DNA of 64,000 nucleotides from an uncultured Porphyromonadaceae bacterium (GTDB lineage Bacteria > Bacteroidota > Bacteroidia > Bacteroidales > Muribaculaceae). Below the pieces are notes generated by a model. The model was not told the origin of the DNA and did no database searches. It saw nothing but the letters and a program-made list of their open reading frames with translations. This document shows positions 52,201 to 60,423 of the stretch, piece after piece. The stretch lies in assembly GCA_937989585.1 (NCBI GenBank), contig CALKRW010000061.1, positions 1-64,000 on the forward strand. The letters run 5' to 3'. Position 1 is the first letter of the stretch. Each line of letters opens with the position of its first letter. A program made the position numbers and the translations under genes.

Positions 52201-52904
52201 TGTCCGTCGATTGTGCCGGGAGCCGTCTTGCAGATAAGTTCGGCCTTACCGTCGCCGTCAAAGTCGTACACCATGAACTGAGTGTAGTGGTTGCCGGAAC
52301 GGATATTCTGGCCAAGGTCGATACGCCATAGTTTCGTACCGTCGAGTCTGTAGCAGTCGATAAGGGTCTTGCCGGTATAGCGGCGATGAGAGTTGTCGGC
52401 CTGATTTGTCGGGAACCATTTGACAAAGAGTTCGTACTGACCGTCGCCGTCAACGTCACCTACCGAGACGTCATCAGGCGTGTAGGTGTATTCGCGCTGT
52501 TCGTTTTTGCCACCGGCAGGGCTTGTACCTCCCTCCGGACGGTCGAGATGTACGGTCATGTAAGGATTGGCCCATACGCTGACTTCGCCGCTCGTCTCGG
52601 ATGTCTCGACACCGTTGAGCACAGCCTTAACCTCGTACTTTGAGGTTTCCGTGCCGGAATTATCCTCGAAATTTGTACGGTTGGAGATAGGCGTGTCGTT
52701 TAACTTAACGCCGTCACGATAGACATTGAAAGCGAGATCCTTGTTGTCGGAGATAAGTGAACGCCATGAGATGAAGACTTTTGTGCCATTCTTCACGGCC
52801 ACCGCTCCTCGTCCAAGATTCTCGGCCATAACTGTGTGGCTGTACTGGGCGGAAGCAGTGGTCGCTGCCAGGGCCGCCAAGCCGCATAGAAACAGTTTCT
52901 TCAT
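49227..52904 (-). CDS. Secreted rhamnogalacturonan lyase-like protein (PL11) with two LamG domains
   Basis: The 1225-residue protein has a signal peptide (to about 19), an N-terminal FN3-like domain and eight-bladed propeller of the PL11 family (about 20-640). Calcium loops GDVDGDGQYE, YDFDGDGKAE and GDVDGDGCDE are visible. An Ig-like region follows (650-730), then two LamG/concanavalin-like domains (about 745-915 and 925-1100, each with DGxxWHHxxxVRD) and a T9SS-like C-terminal segment ending LAPGIYILVIEDDGQTQTYKFVKR (given in part as LAPGIYILVIEDDGQT). It probably cuts pectin backbones at the cell surface. No SusC/SusD pair is nearby. Confidence 0.9.
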   Translation of the reverse strand: MKKLFLCGLAALAATTASAQYSHTVMAENLGRGAVAVKNGTKVFISWRSLISDNKDLAFNVYRDGVKLNDTPISNRTNFEDNSGTETSKYEVKAVLNGVETSETSGEVSVWANPYMTVHLDRPEGGTSPAGGKNEQREYTYTPDDVSVGDVDGDGQYELFVKWFPTNQADNSHRRYTGKTLIDCYRLDGTKLWRIDLGQNIRSGNHYTQFMVYDFDGDGKAELICKTAPGTIDGQGKAVLMGSDKVDDDYRTKSGDNAGIVISGPEYLTVFNGLTGAEINTIAYNPPRSIQSTGSWGDSYGNRSERYLAGVAYLDGQKPSAVFCRGYYTHSYLWAVDFDGKQLKERWLHASTTKGQGAYGEGAHSLTVGDVDGDGCDEIVYGSACIDHDGKLLYRTGAGHGDALHLGHFDPDREGLQVFMVHEEKSSSYKWDSEFRDARTGEIIWGTPQTGHDIGRGLTANISSKFRGYEVWPGSYYASNDDASRNNTTFTCTGEVAISGKVPSSNFRIYWDGDLLDELFDGKYNSSNNTSAPVITKRNEALTSDSKSWTFHRYSNASSCNTTKATPNLQADIMGDWREELILHDGVTESDLLIFTTTIPSDYKVPCLMQDRQYRLAIAWQNVAYNQPPHLSYNLEEKFNTKPAFTLNSGSMNQVVYVGDEIEPIEFTVKRATGVNAEGLPEGVSLEFDDASLQGKISGRITKAGEYAFTLTTTGGEENATLSGSLVARVNTSVQLVAQYPFEIVGETVTNTVNLEGASAHDGKAGNAVEGKVGKALALDGTNCYVQKPYDLIDFGNNAFSVEFWMNSKAEAAYILHKGSITADAATGATGNWMGLEIKNGEFRFAVDDNVTKTQLGWKEASKVLDGQWHHIVAVRDVVAKQLLLYIDGELIGTQADGTGAINCPTEDFVIGNVNVAFNNPFNGILDELSIYRGAMSPAKVKEHFQAEATEYLAKLPMDEVGETTPNEVLGAATVNGSTTLAEGVKSGAISFDGTSFLTQPMYDKINMGERDFTAEMWIKTTDADGYAFCIGSHNHTNVEGGTGNWIGLEIKNGTHFTIDDDKTKTDCIGADINDGKWHHVACVRDYAAKTLRLYIDGQESASVENVATLGINCSTTELLYIGADDEANRGLEGTIDEFVIYPAALTPEKIAENYELYRLSEVNEIIAGGSERARCTIVNPFSGVIVRTAIGAASEELIDTLAPGIYILVIEDDGQTQTYKFVKR

Positions 52905-53144
52905 GTTGAAAATCTATTAAGGTATTGGATTAGTGATAATAATGATTGGCTAATGTTAAGTGAATTGCATTAATGGTATTTTTCGCAAGATAACGAATTT
53001 CGCTGTAAAATTACGAAAAAATCGTCATTCACGAAAAAGTGCAAAGAACAAAAGTTAGACAGAAAACTAAAAGAGGGTATAAAAGTTAATCGGGACGCAA
53101 GGTCTTTGCATCCACTCATTTACTGACGGATGAGCCAAATGTGC

Positions 53145-55166
53145 CTAGAGGAGGTCGCGGTATTGGTCGGCGGAGTCGAGGTCGCCCATAGATTCGAAGA
53201 GGTCGATGATGCGGCGGAGAACCTTGCGGGATTTGGGCTTGGCGGCATGTGCGCGGAGGTAATGGTCCATAGCCGCGGCATAATCACCGCGTCCGTTGTA
53301 GAGGTCGCCGATTGTCAGAAGGGTGGGAACGTCGTCGGGAACTAGTTTCAGCGCCCTGGTAAGCAGTTCGAGGGCTTTCTCGCTTTCTCCGTTCTCGGCC
53401 TCGAGTTGGGCCATTAGCAGTAGGACTGTATGATTCCCGGGGTCATATTCGAGGGCGCGTCGGTAGTTTGCCAGCGCTCCCTGGTATTCGCCGGCCTCGG
53501 CACAGTCATTACCGAGAACGAGATAGTCGGAAGCAATATCTGCAAATCGCTCACTGTCCTGTTCGACACGGGCACGGAGGCGTTCGTTCTCCTCACGAAG
53601 ACGGTTTATGACGTTGAGTTTGCGTGCCACAAGGCGGCGAACCTCGGGTTTGTCGAATTCGTTGCGGGCGGTTATTGCCTCATGGAAGAGTTCGACGGCT
53701 CGGGACGTGTCACCCTTTTCGAAAGCCTGGGATGCCTCGTAATACAGGCTGTCGGCGCGGGCCGATTCCATTGCACGGTCGAAGGTGCGTGTGTCGTTGA
53801 ATCCGGCGGCGAAATCCATCACGTAGCGGTTGACGAAAATGTCGCGCCGGTTCAGCGTGGAGCACAGCGATATGCCTTCAAGCGAACGGCAGCGACTAAG
53901 CGCAACATAGGTCTGTCCGCCCGAGAAGGCTCCGCGGCCAATGTCTATACGGACCTTGTTGAATGTCAGACCCTGGCTTTTGTGTATCGTAAGCGCCCAG
54001 GCCAATTTTATCGGGAACTGGATGAAGCGTCCAAGTTCGATCTCGTCGACCTTGTGGGTCTCCTCGTTGTACTGATACCTGACATTGCCCCAGATCTCAC
54101 GCTCGACATCGACGAGGTCGCCGGAATCGAGGCGCACGCCAATGCGGTCTTCCTTGAGGTCTTCGACGATACCGACCGAGCCGTTTACCCAGCGGCGCTC
54201 CGGGTCGTTCTTAATGAACACAATCTGTGCGCCTACCTTCAGCGAAAGTTCAAGGTCGGTAGGAAGGGATGACATGGGGAAATCGTCCTCGATCTTTCCC
54301 TTGTAAACCATCACAGGGGTTGTCAGTTCGGCCAGGTGACGTTCGTTGATGTGGTCGACCATGTCACGTCGCGTGGCTATGGTCATCGTCATGTCCTCAC
54401 TGTCTATATCAATTTTGTCGGGTGGCATAAGGCGGGAGTTGAGACGCATAATATCCTCGGATGTCGGTTGTCCGGCCCTGACGCGGTCAAGTAGACCGAC
54501 GAATTCCGAATCGTCCTGCCGGTAGACCTTGCGCAGTTCGATTGACACTATCTGCAGTTCGCTGAAGACACGGGCATTAAAGAAGTATGGCGCCTGATAG
54601 CAACGGCCAAGAATATCGCGGGCATCACCAGTTACAACAGGCTCGAGTTGAAAGACGTCACCGACGAGGAGTAACTGTTTCCCTCCGAAAGGCTCGCGCA
54701 TATTGTGGCAGTAGACGCGAAGAATCCTGTCGATAAAATCGATGATGTCGGCACGGACCATCGAGATCTCGTCAATCACAATAAGTTCAATCTCGCGAAG
54801 CAGTTTGACCTGCGAGGACGAGTATTTCATCCGCTCGCGCAGACGCCGGGGATGGAAGTCCGGATCGTCGGGGAGGATAGGCTTCAATGGAATCTTGAAG
54901 AAAGAATGCAAAGTCTGTCCACCGGCATTAACGGCGGCAATACCGGTAGGTGCCAGAACGACGGTTTTCTTTTTTATAGTGTCGACAATGTGGCGCAAGA
55001 ATGTCGACTTTCCTGTTCCGGCCTTGCCAGTCAGAAACAGCGACTGGCGGGTGAAGTTGAGAATCTTCCAGGCATTCTGGAATTCCGGATTGTCGAGGTC
55101 TATGCTCGCACCTGTGGATTTAGGAGATTTAGATTTTGCTTTGGATTTTGGCTTTGAGTCTTTCAT
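53145..55166 (-). CDS. PIF1-like DNA helicase with C-terminal TPR repeats
   Basis: The 673-residue protein has a Lys/Ser-rich N terminus (1-20), a superfamily 1B helicase core with Walker A LFLTGKAGTGKSTFLRHI, APTGIAAVNAGGQTLHSFF, Walker B VIDEISMVRADIIDF, GDVFQLEPVV and late motifs LAWALTIHKSQGLTF and YVALSRCRSLEGI. About three TPR units follow (roughly 470-670, e.g. YQGALANYRRALEYDPGNH). The helicase would unwind DNA 5' to 3'. The TPR tail suggests a protein partner. The start at 55166 is used because the promoter lies just upstream. Confidence 0.9.
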   Translation of the reverse strand: MKDSKPKSKAKSKSPKSTGASIDLDNPEFQNAWKILNFTRQSLFLTGKAGTGKSTFLRHIVDTIKKKTVVLAPTGIAAVNAGGQTLHSFFKIPLKPILPDDPDFHPRRLRERMKYSSSQVKLLREIELIVIDEISMVRADIIDFIDRILRVYCHNMREPFGGKQLLLVGDVFQLEPVVTGDARDILGRCYQAPYFFNARVFSELQIVSIELRKVYRQDDSEFVGLLDRVRAGQPTSEDIMRLNSRLMPPDKIDIDSEDMTMTIATRRDMVDHINERHLAELTTPVMVYKGKIEDDFPMSSLPTDLELSLKVGAQIVFIKNDPERRWVNGSVGIVEDLKEDRIGVRLDSGDLVDVEREIWGNVRYQYNEETHKVDEIELGRFIQFPIKLAWALTIHKSQGLTFNKVRIDIGRGAFSGGQTYVALSRCRSLEGISLCSTLNRRDIFVNRYVMDFAAGFNDTRTFDRAMESARADSLYYEASQAFEKGDTSRAVELFHEAITARNEFDKPEVRRLVARKLNVINRLREENERLRARVEQDSERFADIASDYLVLGNDCAEAGEYQGALANYRRALEYDPGNHTVLLLMAQLEAENGESEKALELLTRALKLVPDDVPTLLTIGDLYNGRGDYAAAMDHYLRAHAAKPKSRKVLRRIIDLFESMGDLDSADQYRDLL

Positions 55167-55173
55167 CGTAGTG

Positions 55174-55181
55174 CAAAGGTA
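55174..55181 (-). promoter_or_regulatory. -7 box of the helicase gene
   Basis: TACCTTTG on the minus strand, 8 nt ahead of the start codon at 55166, so the mRNA leader would be only a few nucleotides. Its -33 region lies inside the upstream terminator hairpin. Confidence 0.6.
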
Positions 55182-55224
55182 AGAAAAAATCAGGACGCCG
55201 CGTGAACGTGACGTCCTGATTTTT
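55182..55224 (-). terminator. Terminator of the FadL-like gene
   Basis: AAAAATCAGGACG (55185-55197) pairs with CGTCCTGATTTTT (55212-55224), 13 bp; on the minus strand a T run follows. Confidence 0.85.
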
Positions 55225-55242
55225 ATAAAACCGACTCGGGTT

Positions 55243-56877
55243 TCAAAAACGGAAGCCGAGTGAGAGGACAATGTTGTTGTTATGGTCCCTTATGTCGTAG
55301 GAAGGAGCGACATTGCCGTTGAAGTTGGTGTAGGGCTTGAGGGTGCTCTGTCGGGTTGTGTGAACGTAAGCGGCGTCAATCGAGACACTGCCGATGCGGT
55401 AGCCAAGACCGACAGAGATGTTGTTGCGGTTCTTGTCAAGACTGAACGAGGGGTCTGTGCCCGAGGTAATTACCTCGACTCCTCCGTCGCGGACATCAGA
55501 CTTGATGTTGCTTAGTGCGACATTGTAGCCGGCGCGGACACTGAACTGAGGAGTAACACGGTATTCGGCACCGACGCGGATAACGCTGCCGGCCTGTGTG
55601 TATGCCTTGATGTCAGAGTTGACCGCAGTGTTGTCGACATAGTCGTTGAGATAACCGTATCCGTCGTAATTGGCATTCTTGATGGTCATGTCGTTATAGG
55701 CAAGATATTCATAGTCTGCAGAGAGAATGAATTTGCCACCTACGACAGCCGCCGCACCCACCATGAAACGCCAGGGGGCGCGAAGTCTCCAACTGAATGA
55801 AGCGACGTCGGTATTCTCGTTTCCTGCAAGCGGGTTGTTCTCGATGGAGTTATCGGCACCCGACACATCGCCTCGCGAAGGGTCGTAATATGAATAACCG
55901 AGATTGGCGCTGTAGTTGTGGTCAAGGCTGTACCATGTAGGCGATTGAATGGCTGCGCCTATTCTGAATTCGTTGACGGGCTTGAAAATGAGGCCGAACT
56001 TAATGTTCCATCCGGAACCTGTGATATGTTTGTAATTGGAAAGGGTGAAGCCGGCGTCACCGGTCTGTCCCCTCTGGGCATTGGGGATGGCAGCGTTCTC
56101 CATACTCTCGCTGTAATCGGTGATGCGGGTGTAATTCAGATCGGTCACACCGATGCCAAGTCCCCAGTATATCATGTTGGAGAAATTGCCACCGAAGTTG
56201 AAATTGTATTCGTCAATGTAACCTTTCTCGCGAACTGTGAGATAGGAATCGCCGTTGGTGCCGTTGCGGAAAAGACCCTGATACTGGCTGTTGCTTCCGG
56301 CAACGGGATTGATAAGGTAGCCGGAGTAGGAGAGGATGCTCAGCCAGTCGGCATCGCTGTCAAAATAGGGATTGTAATTATCACCGAAGTTGAGGGTCTC
56401 GTCGGTATAACCGTTGGAGAAACTTGCCACGTAATTGGACATCGAAGTGGCGGTTCCCATCTGATAACCGCTGTAAAGTCTGTCGAACGAGGTCTTGCGT
56501 CCGTAGGTTACACCCCACTGGAAACATTCCATTATGCCGTCGAGTTGTGCTACGCCTACATAACCGAAGTTGTTGCAGGCCGCCTTGGTCTGGTTGTTTG
56601 TGATGGAGTAGTTTCCGGATTTACCTCTTGTATTCTGGATGTCGATGTCAAGGGTCGCGCCAATTTCGCTGTGACGGTAGATTCCTATGCCTGCCGGGTT
56701 TTGGGACAATGTGGAAAGATCGCCTCCGAGAGCGGTAAAGGCTCCGCCCATACTCATGAAGCGGGCGGTACCGCGGAAGTCGTTCTGAGACAGTTGGAGC
56801 GCATCGACAGCGCTTTGGCCAAAAGCCATTGCTGCTGTCGATAGCATCAGGACTGAGGGTAGGAAGATACGTTTCAT
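55243..56877 (-). CDS. OmpP1/FadL-family outer-membrane protein
   Basis: The 544-residue protein has a signal peptide and the FadL-like N-terminal pattern ALQLSQNDFRGTARFMSMGG followed by LSTLSQNPAGIGIYRHSE. It continues as a beta-barrel with many Tyr/Asn-rich strands and ends VLSLGFRF, an aromatic terminal strand. The family transports hydrophobic molecules across the outer membrane; the substrate cannot be read. It is larger than the FadL-like protein at 14347. It lies downstream of the Tyr/Trp-rich gene on the same strand. Confidence 0.88.
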   Translation of the reverse strand: MKRIFLPSVLMLSTAAMAFGQSAVDALQLSQNDFRGTARFMSMGGAFTALGGDLSTLSQNPAGIGIYRHSEIGATLDIDIQNTRGKSGNYSITNNQTKAACNNFGYVGVAQLDGIMECFQWGVTYGRKTSFDRLYSGYQMGTATSMSNYVASFSNGYTDETLNFGDNYNPYFDSDADWLSILSYSGYLINPVAGSNSQYQGLFRNGTNGDSYLTVREKGYIDEYNFNFGGNFSNMIYWGLGIGVTDLNYTRITDYSESMENAAIPNAQRGQTGDAGFTLSNYKHITGSGWNIKFGLIFKPVNEFRIGAAIQSPTWYSLDHNYSANLGYSYYDPSRGDVSGADNSIENNPLAGNENTDVASFSWRLRAPWRFMVGAAAVVGGKFILSADYEYLAYNDMTIKNANYDGYGYLNDYVDNTAVNSDIKAYTQAGSVIRVGAEYRVTPQFSVRAGYNVALSNIKSDVRDGGVEVITSGTDPSFSLDKNRNNISVGLGYRIGSVSIDAAYVHTTRQSTLKPYTNFNGNVAPSYDIRDHNNNIVLSLGFRF

Positions 56878-56948
56878 AATATAATTAGGTGAACGTGTAT
56901 GTGTTTATGCTTGTGTCTGACAAACTATCTTTTATTGATAAGAAAAAG

Positions 56949-58088
56949 TTAACGGCGTCCACGGCCACCGCCGCCTCCGGTATATCCGCCGCCACCTCCA
57001 CTGGTGCCACGGCTTCCGCCGCCCCATGACCCGCCGGAAGAGTATGATCCGCGCGAGGAAGAGCCTCTGTATGAATTCTGGTTCGAGCCGGAGTTGTAAT
57101 TGTTGTTGGAGTTGTTACGGCGCTGGTATGTCGAGTTCGAACCCTGGCCGTTGCCTCGCCCGCGGTTGTTTGACGAACCCGAGGATGAGTTGTAACTGGG
57201 TTGTGTCACTAATCCACTGTTACCAGGACGGGCAGAAGGAATCGTGCTGTTAGAGTATGTGCCGTTGCCTCGTCCACGCCCCATGTTTCCGGGACGAGAG
57301 AAGCCGGGGGTGCTTCCTGCAGAATGATTGCCTCCTGCAACGGTGCCAGGGCGACGGTTGGCTGTACTTCCGGAGCCGGCAGGATAGTGGGGCCGCTGGG
57401 CACCGGGTGATGAGGGTCTCCATGATGCCGTGGGAGGGTAGGGACGGTATGAGGGCCCCCAGTAACCGGGATAATAGCCTGGATAGTAACCGGGTCCCCA
57501 CCAGATGGGATCATATCCCCAGCCCCATGAGTACGAGGGCCAGTACCACGGGTCATAATAGCCAAATGACCATGACCAGCGCCAGGGGTTGTACGACCAG
57601 GAGTAATAGGGCCATGTGTTCCAGTAGTAGGGATTGTTGACATATATATTTACGCTTGTCGAGGGCGCGTTGTAGTATGTGTCAATGAGATCTGGATCAT
57701 TTGTGGAGACAACTACATCAGGATTGTGAAAACGCTCGATGCGCCGTGTGTATGAGAAGTTGTCCGCGAACAGGCTGTCAGCGGGAACTGTATCGGTAAC
57801 AGTGACATAACGCCGGTTGTACTCGTCGATGTCCCGTGTCGAGCCAGTGGAATAACTGTATGTATCGGCGGCGGGATAGTCGGGGGTCGGAGTATAATAT
57901 ATCGGCTGAGTCTGGTGGTAAGACCGGTTGTTTGTAGTCTGAGACTTCTGGGTCTTTGCTTTGGCTTTCGACTTCGAAGGATCGTAATAGATGTCATCGT
58001 CATAGTCCTGGGCCAAGGCTACAGTCGGCAAGGCGGCAAACAACGTCAGTGTGACGCCTTTGAGCAAGATTCTTGATAACATAGTCAT
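56949..58088 (-). CDS. Secreted low-complexity Tyr/Trp- and Gly/Ser/Asn-rich protein
   Basis: The 379-residue product has a signal peptide (cleaved near ALAQ), an acidic/basic stretch (DYDDDIYYDPSKSKAKAK), a middle block extremely rich in Tyr, Trp and Pro (about 150-225, e.g. YWNTWPYYSWSYNPWRW) and a C-terminal half of Gly, Ser, Asn and Arg ending in poly-Gly (SGGGGGYTGGGGGRGRR). I do not recognise a domain. The composition resembles prion-like or fibril-forming extracellular proteins, which is inference. A good promoter lies upstream (58114-58146). Confidence 0.75.
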   Translation of the reverse strand: MTMLSRILLKGVTLTLFAALPTVALAQDYDDDIYYDPSKSKAKAKTQKSQTTNNRSYHQTQPIYYTPTPDYPAADTYSYSTGSTRDIDEYNRRYVTVTDTVPADSLFADNFSYTRRIERFHNPDVVVSTNDPDLIDTYYNAPSTSVNIYVNNPYYWNTWPYYSWSYNPWRWSWSFGYYDPWYWPSYSWGWGYDPIWWGPGYYPGYYPGYWGPSYRPYPPTASWRPSSPGAQRPHYPAGSGSTANRRPGTVAGGNHSAGSTPGFSRPGNMGRGRGNGTYSNSTIPSARPGNSGLVTQPSYNSSSGSSNNRGRGNGQGSNSTYQRRNNSNNNYNSGSNQNSYRGSSSRGSYSSGGSWGGGSRGTSGGGGGYTGGGGGRGRR

Positions 58089-58113
58089 ATGGAGTTTTGA
58101 AAACTAATTTGTG

Positions 58114-58146
58114 CAAAAATACTATTCTTTATATCTTAGACGCAAA
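58114..58146 (-). promoter_or_regulatory. Promoter of the Tyr/Trp-rich protein gene
   Basis: On the minus strand: TTTG (58143-58146) then TATTTTTG (58114-58121), 21 bp apart. Confidence 0.65.
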
Positions 58147-58361
58147 TTGTGCCTAAAAGTTTAGACAAAGATATGGATTTTTAGCAAAATAGACAAGATT
58201 TGTGTCATCTGAGATAATAAACAGGCTCAAACCGACGGATTAAAACAGCCTTCAATGGCGTGGTATGGCGAAAGGCACCCTCAGGGGCGCCTTTCGATTC
58301 GTTTAAGATGAAAGAATTAATTACCTTTATTGCCCGAAGGCAGTTATTATTAATGGACCGC

Positions 58362-58919
58362 TTATTCACTGATTTTTTTGTCAGGTTTCATCGAGTAAGC
58401 CGAAAGAGCCAGGGTAAAGCCCCAATAGATGAAGGCGATGGAAGTCAGGAACGAAACCATCCACATGTCTGTGAGATAACCTGCCTCAAGGAAGAAGAAT
58501 GCAATGAGACACAGCAGTATGCCATTGATGATGTTTAGCCACCAGTAGCGGCCGCTCCGGCGTGTAATGGATGCCATGGCCTCGACACCCCAGAAGAGGA
58601 ACAGGAAACCTATGAAATATGGAAATACCATCTCGCTAAGAAGAATAGAGCGGACAAGCATGAAGCCGATAAACATATTGATGATGCCTCCTGCTATCCA
58701 CCATCCCCAGCCTTTGGGCACATCGGGACCTGATGCCACGCACAACTGAACAATACCGGCCAGAATAAGCAGCCAGCCGAAAATCTGGGATGCGACGGCG
58801 TAACCGGCGGCAGGCCAGAACCAATAAGCGAAACCTCCTAGTATCAAAAGGATACCTACGACAAGTATTGCCCACCACCAGCGGGTAGTACAAATCATGT
58901 TTACATTGATGGCTTTCAT
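58362..58919 (-). CDS. HdeD-like (DUF308) membrane protein
   Basis: The 185-residue protein has six transmembrane helices in three pairs, starting TRWWWAILVVGILLILGG, with the repeated GWLLILAGIVQL and WGVEAMASI patterns of the HdeD/DUF308 family. In E. coli HdeD supports acid resistance at high cell density; the role in Bacteroidota is unknown. It is a single gene. A hairpin lies downstream at 58269-58296 (CGAAAGGC with GCCTTTCG) but has no T run, so termination there is uncertain. Confidence 0.87.
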   Translation of the reverse strand: MKAINVNMICTTRWWWAILVVGILLILGGFAYWFWPAAGYAVASQIFGWLLILAGIVQLCVASGPDVPKGWGWWIAGGIINMFIGFMLVRSILLSEMVFPYFIGFLFLFWGVEAMASITRRSGRYWWLNIINGILLCLIAFFFLEAGYLTDMWMVSFLTSIAFIYWGFTLALSAYSMKPDKKISE

Positions 58920-59041
58920 AATAGTAGAATTTTGTGTTGATGTTATTTATGTTTTTAAGTTGCTTTTACTTAATAACAATTAAATTAATGTTTGGTTGTC
59001 TTTTGGGGGTGCTTTGAATTAAAAACGCTGATGTGCGGGGA

Positions 59042-59073
59042 TTTGGTGGTATGGAAAAAAAATTGTAACTTTG
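59042..59073 (+). promoter_or_regulatory. Promoter of rplY-pth
   Basis: TTTG at 59042-59045 and TAACTTTG at 59066-59073, 20 bp apart, a full match. The leader is about 115 nt. Confidence 0.75.
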
Positions 59074-59192
59074 CGGTGCTTTTTAAGGAGCGCAAGGCTA
59101 ATTCTTTGTCAGCCTGATTGTTCCGTCCCCGTGTGATGGGAAATTAAGAAGCAGTCTTAATTTTTAGTAACACAAATTATTTTATTTCAGCA

Positions 59193-59840
59193 ATGAAAAC
59201 TTATCAACTCTCGGCCGAAGCACGTACAGATCTCGGCAAGAAAGCAGCCAAGGCCCTTCGTGCCGAAGGCAAGATTCCCGTAGTACTCAATGGCGGCAAC
59301 ATCGTCGAACTTCCCTTCAGCGGCAAACTTGAAGCCGGTCAGAAACTGGTTGAGATTGGCAATGGTAAAGGTATTATTACTACCGACCTTGTTGTAAATC
59401 AGGATGCAGTCCGTAAACTTGTCTACACTCCTGACATTTTTGCCATCGAACTTGAATTCAACGGCAATAAGAAAATGGCCGTGCTCAAAGATATCCAGTT
59501 CCATCCCGTAAAAGACACCATTCTTCATATCGACCTTCTGGAGGTTAACGACAAGAAGCCTGTTGTTGTTGAGGTTCCCGTTAAACTTGAAGGCCATGCC
59601 GAGGGTGTAAAGGCAGGTGGTAAACTGTCTCTCTCGATGAAGAAACTGAAAGTAAAAGCAGTCTACTCCAATATTCCCGAGCGTCTCGTCATCAATGTCG
59701 ATCATCTGGGCCTCGGCAAGACTATGGCTGTCGGCGACCTGCACTTCGAGGGCCTCGAACTGGTTAACGCCAAGAACGCTGTCGTATGCGCTGTTCAGCT
59801 TACTCGCGCCGCACGTGGCCAGCAGGCTGCCGCTGAATAA
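59193..59840 (+). CDS. rplY: 50S ribosomal protein L25 (general stress CTC form)
   Basis: The 215-residue protein has the N-terminal 5S rRNA-binding L25 domain (LSAEARTDLGKKAAKALRAEGKIP, in part LGKKAAKALRAEGKIP) and the longer TL5/CTC C-terminal domain (about 95-195). It binds 5S rRNA in the large subunit. Length matches the CTC type. It begins the rplY-pth-S4 cluster, with pth starting 18 nt downstream, a link of ribosome and peptidyl-tRNA genes often seen in bacteria. Confidence 0.95.
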   Translation: MKTYQLSAEARTDLGKKAAKALRAEGKIPVVLNGGNIVELPFSGKLEAGQKLVEIGNGKGIITTDLVVNQDAVRKLVYTPDIFAIELEFNGNKKMAVLKDIQFHPVKDTILHIDLLEVNDKKPVVVEVPVKLEGHAEGVKAGGKLSLSMKKLKVKAVYSNIPERLVINVDHLGLGKTMAVGDLHFEGLELVNAKNAVVCAVQLTRAARGQQAAAE

Positions 59841-59858
59841 TAACTTCTGTAAAACAGC

Positions 59859-60422
59859 ATGAAATACCTTATTGTTGGACTGGGAAACATAGGTGACGAA
59901 TACCAGAATACCCGTCACAACATCGGTTTTAAAATATTGGATGCCTTAGCCGAGGCATCCAATATTTCTTTCGGCACCGAGCGTTATGGTGACATTGCCC
60001 GCTGCAGGCTCAAAAACAAGCAACTGGTGTTGCTCAAGCCCTCCACGTATATGAATTTAAGTGGCAACGCGGTGCGATACTGGCGTGACAAGGAATCAAT
60101 ACAGCCCGAGAATATCCTTGTGGTGGTCGATGATCTTGCGTTGCCTTTCGGGGCCATACGGATCAAGCCTTCGGGAAGTGATGCCGGGCATAACGGACTG
60201 AAGCATATCGCTCAGATGTTAGGGACACAGGCTTATGCCCGTCTTCGTTTTGGCATCGGGTCGGATTTTCCACGCGGTTGTCAGATAGATTATGTCCTGG
60301 GCAATATCCCGAAGGAACTCGGTCCCTTGCTGAAGGAGCGTACCGCCATAGCGGTCGAAGCGATCAAAGACTTTGTACTTGCCGGCATACAGCATGCCAT
60401 GTGCAATTATAACAATAAATGA
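59859..60422 (+). CDS. pth: Peptidyl-tRNA hydrolase
   Basis: The 187-residue protein has the Pth signatures YLIVGLGNIGDEYQNTRHNIGF (catalytic His in NTRHNIG), LLKPSTYMNLSGNAV, VVVDDLALPFG and GSDAGHNGLKHI. It frees tRNA from prematurely released peptidyl-tRNA. The length is normal. It lies between rplY (18 nt) and the S4-domain gene (1 nt gap), indicating a single transcript with coupled translation. Confidence 0.97.
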   Translation: MKYLIVGLGNIGDEYQNTRHNIGFKILDALAEASNISFGTERYGDIARCRLKNKQLVLLKPSTYMNLSGNAVRYWRDKESIQPENILVVVDDLALPFGAIRIKPSGSDAGHNGLKHIAQMLGTQAYARLRFGIGSDFPRGCQIDYVLGNIPKELGPLLKERTAIAVEAIKDFVLAGIQHAMCNYNNK

Positions 60423-60423
60423 A

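Noticed and set aside
53430..54272. A 280-codon plus-strand open frame
   Set aside because: Antisense to the helicase gene with its intact motifs.
55918..56844. A 308-codon plus-strand open frame
   Set aside because: Antisense to the FadL-like outer-membrane protein gene.
58269..58296. Hairpin as terminator of the HdeD-like gene
   Set aside because: The stem (CGAAAGGC/GCCTTTCG) is clear but no T run follows on either strand, so it is not called a terminator.
60373..60423. N-terminal extension of the S4-domain protein into pth
   Set aside because: It would overlap pth by 50 nt and precede the conserved S4 start; the ATG at 60424 gives the family N terminus.
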